A stretch of DNA of 7,077 nucleotides, from contig CALAFS010000088.1 of NCBI GenBank assembly GCA_937892405.1, forward strand, positions 1-7,077, given 5' to 3'. The position numbers were made by a program, and so were the translations under genes. Each line of letters opens with the position of its first letter. Positions within the stretch are counted from its first letter, which is position 1. The notes beneath the pieces are model-generated. The model ran no database searches. It was not told the DNA's origin and saw only the letters and a list, made by a program, of their open reading frames with translations. This DNA comes from an uncultured Clostridia bacterium. GTDB lineage: Bacteria; Bacillota; Clostridia; Oscillospirales; CAG-272. Of this stretch, positions 1 to 5,062 are shown one piece after another.

Positions 1-2
1 AT

Positions 3-50
3 GTAAATTCCACCTCAAATTCCACTGTGGAATTTACTTTGGGAATTCAC
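3..50. repeat. Nested inverted-repeat element built from AAATTCCAC units
   Basis: Four copies or variants of one short unit are packed here. AAATTCCAC occurs at 5-13 and again at 17-25, 12 nt apart. Its reverse complement GTGGAATTT is at 27-35, and a degenerate reverse copy (GGGAATTCAC) is at 41-50. GTAAATTCCAC (3-13) and GTGGAATTTAC (27-37) form a perfect 11-bp inverted repeat. The inner copies 17-25 and 27-35 form a perfect 9-bp palindrome around T26. The outer ends 3-11 and 42-50 pair at 8 of 9 positions. The element is AT-rich, lies 37 nt upstream of the ruvC -35 box, and is followed by TTTTT at 51-55. It could be a dispersed intergenic palindromic repeat, a regulator binding site, or part of a terminator for a gene left of the window; the sequence does not decide between these. 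Confidence 0.7.
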
Positions 51-87
51 TTTTTCCGTAAAAAGCGTGAACATTCCGGTGAAAATA

Positions 88-116
88 TTGACTATTTCGG
101 GCGAATATGTTATAAT
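88..116 (+). promoter_or_regulatory. Sigma-A promoter with extended -10, upstream of ruvC
   Basis: TTGACT (88-93, 5 of 6 to the -35 consensus) is followed by a 17-nt spacer and a perfect TATAAT (111-116). A TGT at 108-110 directly precedes the -10, giving an extended -10 (TGn). Transcription should begin near 121-124, about 50 nt before the GTG start of ruvC. No other promoter of this quality was seen before the downstream genes, so it probably drives the whole run to truA. It also rules out translation starting at the in-frame ATG at 67, which lies upstream of the expected transcript start. Confidence 0.85.
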
Positions 117-126
117 TATTAGGATA

Positions 127-150
127 CGGCAAAGAACGGAAATTTTGCCG
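127..150 (+). other. 5'-UTR stem-loop of the ruvC transcript
   Basis: CGGCAAA (127-133) pairs perfectly with TTTGCCG (144-150), a 7-bp stem with a 10-nt loop, starting only a few bases after the predicted transcription start. The ruvC ribosome binding site (162-167) lies outside and stays free. There is no T-tract, so it is not a terminator. It may protect the 5' end of the long mRNA or mark an operator near +1; this is inference. Confidence 0.45.
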
Positions 151-174
151 GACTTTAGGGGAAGGAGATACGCT

Positions 175-675
175 GTGATTATTCTCGGAATTGACCCCGG
201 GCTCGCCATTGTCGGGTGGGGCGTGCTGGAATGTGTGCGCGGACAGGTGCGTCCGATCGCCTATGGCGCGATCCGTACTCCCGCACATACCGACATTGAG
301 GCACGACTCCTTCAGATTCAGTGCGATATGGAAGAAATCATCAATAAGTATCGCCCCGACGAGATGGCGGTGGAGGAGCTTTTCTTCACCAACAACATCA
401 CGACCGGTATTGCGGTCGCCGAGGCGCGCGGCGTCATACTTTGTACCGCACACAAGCTCGGTGTTAAAATCAGCGAGTATACACCGCCGCAGGTCAAGCA
501 GGCGGTGGTCGGTTACGGAAATGCGGAAAAACAGCAGGTTATCGCCATGGTAACCTCCATTCTGCGGCTGAAAAAGCCGCCGAAGCCGGATGATACCGCC
601 GACGCGATCGCTATTGCGATCTGCCATGCGAACTCGAGGGCTTCCGCTATGGGAAAGTACTTTAACTTACGATAA
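175..675 (+). CDS. ruvC: Crossover junction endodeoxyribonuclease RuvC
   Basis: RuvC is the dimeric resolvase that nicks Holliday junctions symmetrically during recombinational repair, normally together with the RuvAB branch-migration motor. The 166-residue product is close to the usual length (E. coli 173). The acidic catalytic set of this RNase H-fold nuclease is complete: D7 in GIDPG near the N-terminus, E67 in AVEELFF, and D140 and D143 in PDDTADA. The conserved VKQAVVGYGNAEKQQV stretch (107-122) is also present. The GTG start at 175 is chosen because AAGGAG (162-167) lies 7 nt upstream, the protein then opens with M-IILGIDPG as the family does, and the promoter at 88-116 excludes the longer form from ATG 67. 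It is the first gene of the run, 17 nt before the methyltransferase. ruvA and ruvB, often next to ruvC, are not downstream. Confidence 0.95.
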   Translation: MIILGIDPGLAIVGWGVLECVRGQVRPIAYGAIRTPAHTDIEARLLQIQCDMEEIINKYRPDEMAVEELFFTNNITTGIAVAEARGVILCTAHKLGVKISEYTPPQVKQAVVGYGNAEKQQVIAMVTSILRLKKPPKPDDTADAIAIAICHANSRASAMGKYFNLR

Positions 676-692
676 TTTTCGGAGATACTACG

Positions 693-1553
693 ATGTGGAT
701 CAGTGATCAGTGGAAAGATTATACCGTCCTCGATACCTCGGACGGGGAAAAACTGGAGATGTGGGGAAAATACAGCCTCATTCGCCCCGACCCGCAGGTA
801 ATCTGGAAAAGCGAAAAGAAAAATCCTCTTTGGCGGCGTGCCGACGCCCGCTATACCCGCAGTCACTCCGGCGGCGGCGCGTGGAACGAGAACCGGCTCC
901 CCGAGGCGTGGAACATCTCCTACCGCGATCTGACCTTCCGCATCAAACCGATGGGATTTAAGCATACGGGACTTTTCCCGGAGCAGGCGACAAACTGGGA
1001 TTTCTGCCGCTCTCTGATCGAAAATGCGGGGCGCCCGATCCGCGTTCTGAACCTTTTTGCTTACACCGGCGGCGCAACCGTCGCGGCGGCAAAATCCGGG
1101 GCGTCGGTCTGCCATGTGGACGCATCGCGCGGCATGGTCGCCGCGGCAAAGGAGAACGCCGCACTCTCCGGGCTTTCCGATGCACCGATCCGCTATATTG
1201 TCGATGACTGCAAGAAGTTCATCGAGCGTGAGATCCGTCGCGGCAATCACTATGACGGTATCATCATCGACCCGCCGTCGTACGGCAGGGGACCGACGGG
1301 CGAGGTGTGGAAGATCGAAGAGAACATCGACGACTTTGTCGCCCTGACGGCAAAGGTTCTGTCGGAGAAGCCGCTCTTCTATCTTCTGAATTCCTATACG
1401 ACGGGACTTTCCGCCTCCACGATGAAGTATATCGCCGATCTGCGCCTTACTTCTGCATTCGGGGGAAAAAGCGAGGCAGACGAGCTTGGGCTTCCGGTGA
1501 GAGACAGCGGGCTTTGTTTGCCTTGCGGCTCTTCAGTCCGCGTGGTTTTCTGA
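693..1553 (+). CDS. Class I SAM-dependent methyltransferase, RlmI-like rRNA methyltransferase superfamily
   Basis: A 286-residue Rossmann-fold methyltransferase. The SAM-binding motif I is VLNLFAYTGGAT (118-129). The acidic end of strand 2 is HVDAS (141-145), motif III is IVDDC (169-173), and the catalytic motif IV is DGIIIDPPSYGRG (188-200). The DPPSY form is that of the RlmI/RlmK group of 23S rRNA cytosine or guanine methyltransferases, but the N-terminal PUA domain of RlmI is not evident. Instead residues 7-38 (from WKDY to DPQVIW) form a conserved-looking front end that I recall from clostridial relatives. The C-terminus keeps ELGLPV (264-269) and LPCG (276-279), so the gene appears intact. 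ATG 693 has GGAG (681-684) 8 nt upstream. The substrate is unknown; 23S rRNA is the likeliest guess from the superfamily. It is followed after 44 nt by ecfA1. Confidence 0.85.
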   Translation: MWISDQWKDYTVLDTSDGEKLEMWGKYSLIRPDPQVIWKSEKKNPLWRRADARYTRSHSGGGAWNENRLPEAWNISYRDLTFRIKPMGFKHTGLFPEQATNWDFCRSLIENAGRPIRVLNLFAYTGGATVAAAKSGASVCHVDASRGMVAAAKENAALSGLSDAPIRYIVDDCKKFIEREIRRGNHYDGIIIDPPSYGRGPTGEVWKIEENIDDFVALTAKVLSEKPLFYLLNSYTTGLSASTMKYIADLRLTSAFGGKSEADELGLPVRDSGLCLPCGSSVRVVF

Positions 1554-1597
1554 ATTTTCTTTTTGTGCCGTCCTCTGGCGGCAGATGGGAGATTGCT

Positions 1598-2488
1598 ATG
1601 ATGAAACAAGGGGAAGAGATGATCCGCGCGGAACACCTCACCTTCACTTATGACGACGGCTCGGATAAGATCGACCTGCCGCCCGCCGTCACCGATATTT
1701 CCTTCACGGTGCATGCCGGAGAGTATGTCGCAATCCTCGGACATAACGGTTCGGGAAAGTCGACACTCGCGAAGCTCTGCAATATGATTCTCACGCCGAC
1801 GGGCGGGAAGCTCTTTATCGAAGGACGGGATGTCACGGACGAGAATTTTACCGAAGACGATATGTATGATCTTCGCCGCGATGTCGGTATGGTTTTTCAG
1901 AACCCCGACAACCAACTGGTTGCCACCGTGGTGGAAGAGGATGTTGCTTTCGGCCCCGAGAATCTCGGTGTTCCGAGCGAGGAGATCCGCCGTCGCGTGG
2001 ACGAGGCGCTCGACATCGTCGGTATGAGAGAGTACGCGCGCCATGCACCGCATAAGCTCTCGGGCGGGCAGAAACAGCGCGTTGCCATCGCCGGCGTTCT
2101 CGCGATGAAGCCGAAAATGATCCTTTTCGATGAATCCACCTCCATGCTCGACCCGCTCGGCAGACACGATGTGGTCGAGCTGATGGAAAAGCTGAACCGC
2201 GAAGAGAACATTACCGTACTTCACATTACACACTATATGGAGGAAGCGGCACGCGCCGACCGCGTGATCGTCATGAACGACGGGCGCATTGCCGCCGACG
2301 GTACGCCGCGAGAGGTGTTTTGCGACGCAGACAGGCTCCACGCGCTGGGGCTTGAGGCGCCACAGGGGGCAGAACTTTTGCACGAGCTACGTACCGCCGG
2401 CTGGCAGATTCCCGAAGGGGCGCTGACCGAAGAAGAATGTGCCGCGGCACTTCTCGAATTCCTTTCAAAGGACAATTCTCATGAATAA
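1598..2488 (+). CDS. ecfA1: ECF transporter ATPase EcfA1 (CbiO-type)
   Basis: One of two ABC ATPases of the group II energy-coupling factor module, which powers vitamin uptake through interchangeable substrate-binding S components. It acts on the cytoplasmic face of the membrane as a heterodimer with EcfA2, docked on EcfT. From M1 at 1598: Walker A GHNGSGKST (48-56), Q-loop Q101 in FQNPDNQ, signature LSGGQ (154-158), Walker B MILFDE (174-179), D-loop SMLDP (182-186), switch His H212. The DESTSMLDP form is typical of EcfA1 as opposed to EcfA2. Length is 296 residues. Three close ATGs (1598, 1601, 1619) are possible; GGAG at 1588-1591 suits 1598 or 1601 (6 or 9 nt spacing), while 1619 would rely on a weaker AAGGGG. 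The 44-nt gap before it contains a 5-bp hairpin (1566-1583) without a T-tract. The last 8 nt overlap ecfA2. Confidence 0.93.
   Translation: MMKQGEEMIRAEHLTFTYDDGSDKIDLPPAVTDISFTVHAGEYVAILGHNGSGKSTLAKLCNMILTPTGGKLFIEGRDVTDENFTEDDMYDLRRDVGMVFQNPDNQLVATVVEEDVAFGPENLGVPSEEIRRRVDEALDIVGMREYARHAPHKLSGGQKQRVAIAGVLAMKPKMILFDESTSMLDPLGRHDVVELMEKLNREENITVLHITHYMEEAARADRVIVMNDGRIAADGTPREVFCDADRLHALGLEAPQGAELLHELRTAGWQIPEGALTEEECAAALLEFLSKDNSHE
2456..2478 (+). promoter_or_regulatory. Hairpin occluding the ecfA2 ribosome binding site
   Basis: GAATT (2456-2460) pairs with AATTC (2474-2478), and CCT (2461-2463) pairs with AGG (2469-2471), leaving a two-base bulge (2472-2473) and a 5-nt loop. The ecfA2 Shine-Dalgarno AAAGGA (2467-2472) is thus partly paired, and ATG 2481 follows directly. 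The whole hairpin is inside the last codons of ecfA1, so ribosomes finishing ecfA1 would open it. Translational coupling is the inference; the pairing is what is seen. The stem is modest. Confidence 0.4.
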
Positions 2489-3341
2489 ACTCGAAGTAAA
2501 ACATGTTTCCTATGTCTACGGACGGGGAACCCCTTTTGAGATCGAGGCACTGCACGATGTTTCCCTCGGCTTTGAAAGCGGGAAGATTACCGGACTGATC
2601 GGACATACGGGATCGGGAAAATCGACGCTCGTCAGCCTTCTGAACGGTCTTTACCGCCCGTCGGAAGGGCAGGTGCTCCTTGACGGTGAGGATATTTTTG
2701 AAAAGCCGAAAGAACTTTCCAAAGTACGCTTCCGCGTCGGACTCGTCATGCAATATCCGGAATATCAGCTCTTTGACGAGACGGTGCGTGCGGACATCGG
2801 CTTTGCCCCCCGCAACCGCGGACTCTCCGTCGAAGAGGTGGAAGCGGCGGTGCTGGAGGCGGCAGAGTATACCGGGATCGACAAAGACCTTTTGGATAAA
2901 TCCCCGTTTGAACTTTCCGGCGGACAGAAGCGTCGTGTCGCCATCGCCGGCGTGATGGCGATGCACCCCGAGGTGCTGATTCTAGACGAACCTGCGGCGG
3001 GGCTTGATCCCCGTGGCAGACGAGAGATCCTCGGAGGTCTTCGTCGCTATGTGGAGAAAAACGGCGTGACGGTTATTTTAGTCAGTCACTCCATGGAGGA
3101 CATGGCGTACTATTGCGACAATGTCGCCGTGATGAGTCACGCACACCTTTACCGTTCGGGTACGGTGGACGAGATTTTCTCGGACGCCGAGGCACTGGTG
3201 AAGATCGGGCTGAATGTTCCCGAGGTCGCGAGAATCGCAAACCGCCTGACCGCCGCGGGAATTCCACTGGAGGGAAAACTTTATACCGTTGAGGGCGTGC
3301 GTGATGCGCTCCTCCGTTATCGGAAGGAGGGCACACGATGA
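2481..3341 (+). CDS. ecfA2: ECF transporter ATPase EcfA2 (CbiO-type)
   Basis: The second ATPase of the ECF module, partner of EcfA1; together they hydrolyse ATP to drive EcfT and whichever vitamin-specific S component is bound. It has 286 residues with all ABC motifs intact: Walker A GHTGSGKST (41-49), Q-loop Q91 in MQYPEYQLF (the QYPEYQLF form is characteristic of EcfA2), signature LSGGQ (145-149), Walker B VLILDE (165-170), D-loop AGLDP (173-177) and switch His H203. Both ATPases of the pair therefore look catalytically competent. ATG 2481 is chosen because AAAGGA (2467-2472) is 8 nt upstream and the protein then opens MNKLEVKHVSYVY as the family does; the in-frame ATG 2439 lies deep in ecfA1. 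It overlaps ecfA1 by 8 nt and ecfT by 4 nt (ATGA), indicating tightly coupled expression. Confidence 0.95.
   Translation: MNKLEVKHVSYVYGRGTPFEIEALHDVSLGFESGKITGLIGHTGSGKSTLVSLLNGLYRPSEGQVLLDGEDIFEKPKELSKVRFRVGLVMQYPEYQLFDETVRADIGFAPRNRGLSVEEVEAAVLEAAEYTGIDKDLLDKSPFELSGGQKRRVAIAGVMAMHPEVLILDEPAAGLDPRGRREILGGLRRYVEKNGVTVILVSHSMEDMAYYCDNVAVMSHAHLYRSGTVDEIFSDAEALVKIGLNVPEVARIANRLTAAGIPLEGKLYTVEGVRDALLRYRKEGTR
3306..3332 (+). promoter_or_regulatory. Hairpin sequestering the ecfT ribosome binding site
   Basis: CTCCTCCG (3309-3316) pairs with CGGAAGGAG (3321-3329) across a TTAT loop with one bulged A. After a G-G mismatch the stem continues with GC (3306-3307) against GC (3331-3332). The strong ecfT Shine-Dalgarno AAGGAGG (3324-3330) is almost wholly in the 3' arm, and ATG 3338 lies five bases beyond the stem. 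The hairpin is within the final codons of ecfA2, whose stop overlaps the ecfT start, so translating ribosomes would melt it. Coupling of EcfT to EcfA2 synthesis is inferred. Confidence 0.6.
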
Positions 3342-4189
3342 TCTCGGATATTACACTCGGTCAGTTTTTCCCGGGAAATTCCTTTTTGCACAGACTCGAT
3401 CCCCGCACGAAAATTCTTTTGTCTACGGTATTTATCGTCACCGTTTTTGTGGCGTCGACACCGATGGCTTTCCTGCTTGTCACACTGTTTACGGCGTTTC
3501 TGATGGCGATTTCGGGGATCCGTGCCTCGGTGATTTTCAAGGGGATCAAGCCGATCCTCTTTATCCTGATTTTCACCACGATCATCAACATTCTGATGAC
3601 ACGCGGTACGGGGGATCCTCTCGTCTCCTTCTGGATCATCCATATCTACAAAGAAGGACTGATCCGCGCATTTTTCATGACCCTGCGCGTGATTTTGTTG
3701 ATTATCGGCACGAGTCTGCTTCTGACCTATACGACCTCGCCGATCTCCCTGACCGACGGGCTGGAAAGTCTCCTTGCCCCTCTTGAAAAGCTGCACATTC
3801 CGGTGCATATTTTCTCTATGATGATGACGATCGCACTGCGCTTTATCCCCACGCTGGTGGAGGAGACCGAAAAGATCATGAACGCGCAGAAGTCGCGCGG
3901 TGCCGATTTTTCGAGCGGTAACCTCATCAAGCGGGCGAAATCTCTGATCCCGCTCCTGATTCCGCTGTTCGCTTCGGCATTCAAGCGAGCGGAAGAACTT
4001 GCCGTTGCGATGGAATGCCGTTGTTACCGTGTGGATAAGAAGCGCACGAAGATGACACACCGTAAAATGGTTCTTTCCGACTGGCTCTCGCTTCTCTTCA
4101 TGGCAGTGTTCCTCGCCGTTATCATTGTGTCGACGACGCTGGCACCCGGGGAAGACCTCTTCTCAAAACTTGCGTTTTATAAAATCTGA
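3338..4189 (+). CDS. ecfT: ECF transporter transmembrane coupler EcfT
   Basis: EcfT is the integral membrane scaffold that links the EcfA1/EcfA2 pair to S components. The 283-residue product opens with LGQFFPGNSFLHRLDPRTKILL-like residues (7-28), typical of clostridial EcfT. Hydrophobic stretches lie at roughly 27-57, 70-87, 113-131, 156-172 and 248-268. Two cytoplasmic coupling-helix motifs that contact the ATPases are recognisable: AQKSRGAD (183-190) and AMECRCYR (224-231), which correspond to the two Ala-Arg-Gly motifs of the family with the arginines R187 and R228 kept. ATG 3338 overlaps the ecfA2 stop (ATGA) and has AAGGAGG 7 nt upstream. It is 12 nt before truA. No S-component gene is in the window, as expected for a shared group II module. 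Confidence 0.94.
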   Translation: MISDITLGQFFPGNSFLHRLDPRTKILLSTVFIVTVFVASTPMAFLLVTLFTAFLMAISGIRASVIFKGIKPILFILIFTTIINILMTRGTGDPLVSFWIIHIYKEGLIRAFFMTLRVILLIIGTSLLLTYTTSPISLTDGLESLLAPLEKLHIPVHIFSMMMTIALRFIPTLVEETEKIMNAQKSRGADFSSGNLIKRAKSLIPLLIPLFASAFKRAEELAVAMECRCYRVDKKRTKMTHRKMVLSDWLSLLFMAVFLAVIIVSTTLAPGEDLFSKLAFYKI

Positions 4190-4201
4190 CGGAGGTTTCG
4201 C

Positions 4202-4969
4202 ATGCGTTATTTTGCCCGTGTCCAATATCTCGGCACCGACTTTTCCGGCTTTCAGGTACAGCAGGGGAAGCGCACGGTGCAGGGAGAGTTATGCCGTGCG
4301 CTCGCTGAGACGCTCGGCACACCGGTGCGCGTCACCGGTTGCAGCAGGACGGACGCCGGTGTGCATGCGAAGGACTTCTGCATTACGATTGACGCCGACG
4401 GCGGGACGATCCCGCCGGACGCACTACCTTTTGCCGCAGCACGCTTTCTGCCGTGGGATATTTCCTTGATTTCGGCAAAAGAATGTGATGACAGCTTTCA
4501 TGTGCGCTATGATGTCACAGCGAAAGAATATCTTTACCGTTTGGTTAACCGCAAGGTTTCCTCTCCGTTCGATGTGCACAGAGCATGGTGCCTTGCCCGT
4601 CCGATACCGATAGAAGGGCTGTCCCTTATGCGTCGGGCGGCGGCATATTTTATCGGAACACAGGACTTTTCCGCATTTACGGCGGAGGGCGGAAAGGTGA
4701 TGTCCCATGTCCGCACGCTCTCCCGTTTTACCGTGGAAAAGCAAGGGGATGAATATCTTTTCCGTGTCCGTGCGGACGGCTTTCTTTATCATATGGTCAG
4801 AATCCTTGTCGGCACTCTGGTGGAGACGGCGTTCGGCAGATACCGTCCCGAGGATATGAGAGAGATTCTCGATTCCCGTGACCGTTCCTGCGCGGGCATG
4901 ACGGCACCGCCCGACGGACTTTATCTCGATGCTGTTTTTTACGAAAAAGACGCGAACCGTTTTCTATAA
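4202..4969 (+). CDS. truA: tRNA pseudouridine(38-40) synthase TruA
   Basis: TruA isomerises uridines 38, 39 and 40 in the tRNA anticodon stem-loop to pseudouridine. The 255-residue product has the usual length. The N-terminus MRYFARVQYLGTDFSGFQ matches the family. The catalytic aspartate is D51 in GCSRTDAGVHA (46-56). Further conserved blocks are ADGFLYHMVRILVGTLVE (191-208) and the closing TAPPDGLYL (234-242). GGAGG (4191-4195) lies 6 nt before ATG 4202. It is the last gene of the run, directly after ecfT, an arrangement conserved in Firmicutes. The ribosomal-protein genes rplM and rpsI that commonly follow truA in that phylum are absent. The stop (TAA 4967-4969) is one base before another ATG (4971) that opens a ten-codon frame ending just before the hairpin at 5006. 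Confidence 0.96.
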   Translation: MRYFARVQYLGTDFSGFQVQQGKRTVQGELCRALAETLGTPVRVTGCSRTDAGVHAKDFCITIDADGGTIPPDALPFAAARFLPWDISLISAKECDDSFHVRYDVTAKEYLYRLVNRKVSSPFDVHRAWCLARPIPIEGLSLMRRAAAYFIGTQDFSAFTAEGGKVMSHVRTLSRFTVEKQGDEYLFRVRADGFLYHMVRILVGTLVETAFGRYRPEDMREILDSRDRSCAGMTAPPDGLYLDAVFYEKDANRFL

Positions 4970-5005
4970 CATGACAAAAGAGGAAATAGAAATCGCGTCT
5001 TGAAA

Positions 5006-5060
5006 CGCTCCCTTCGGGAAAAGATGAAAGTACAGTCTTTTTCCGAAAGGAGCGCTTTTT
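5006..5060 (+). terminator. Rho-independent terminator or attenuator hairpin after truA
   Basis: The 5' arm 5006-5024 pairs with 5036-5054: 19 positions with one C-A mismatch (5012/5048) and one G-U wobble (5018/5042), around an 11-nt loop (5025-5035). The stem is followed by C and then TTTTT (5056-5060), the classic intrinsic-terminator layout on the + strand. The reverse strand has only a three-T run, so it is one-directional. It would end the operon from ruvC to truA. Oddly, the ribosome binding site of the next gene (AAAGGAG, 5046-5052) is inside its 3' arm and the next ATG is at 5063, so it may also act as a leader that controls that gene. Confidence 0.8.
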
Positions 5061-5062
5061 AT

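Noticed and set aside
69..80. Possible LexA (SOS) box starting with GAAC at 69-72
   Set aside because: The second half-site reads CGGT instead of GTTC, so the palindrome required by Firmicutes LexA is missing.
67..174. 36-residue N-terminal extension of RuvC from ATG 67
   Set aside because: The start lies upstream of the predicted transcription start (about 121-124) and of the -10 box. The family begins at M-IILGIDPG, and a good SD precedes GTG 175.
513..1250. 245-codon minus-strand frame across the ruvC end and methyltransferase
   Set aside because: Both underlying + strand genes have intact catalytic motifs, and the antisense product resembles nothing I recognise.
1451..1553. Suspected frameshift at the methyltransferase C-terminus
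   Set aside because: The tail keeps the family-like ELGLPV and LPCG motifs in the same frame and ends at a normal TGA, so the gene looks intact.
1566..1583. TGCCG/CGGCA hairpin between the methyltransferase and ecfA1 as a terminator
   Set aside because: Only 5 bp with an 8-nt loop and no T-tract after it; the ecfA1 SD follows at once, so transcription probably continues.
1394..2383. 329-codon open frame on the minus strand across the methyltransferase end and ecfA1
   Set aside because: It is antisense to a fully conserved ABC ATPase, has no recognisable family motif, and is explained by the G/C-rich third positions of the real genes.
3317..4060. 247-codon minus-strand frame across ecfT
   Set aside because: It is a low-complexity, charged shadow of the hydrophobic EcfT coding sequence with no domain signature.
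4154..4197. Hairpin occluding the truA SD (ACCTC 4155-4159 with GAGGT 4192-4196)
   Set aside because: Only five Watson-Crick pairs across a loop of over 30 nt; too weak to group with the ecfA2 and ecfT hairpins.
4965..4970. TATAAC as the -10 box of a PBP promoter at the truA stop
   Set aside because: It matches 5 of 6 bases, but no convincing -35 lies 16-18 nt upstream. A transcript from it would still contain the whole terminator hairpin.
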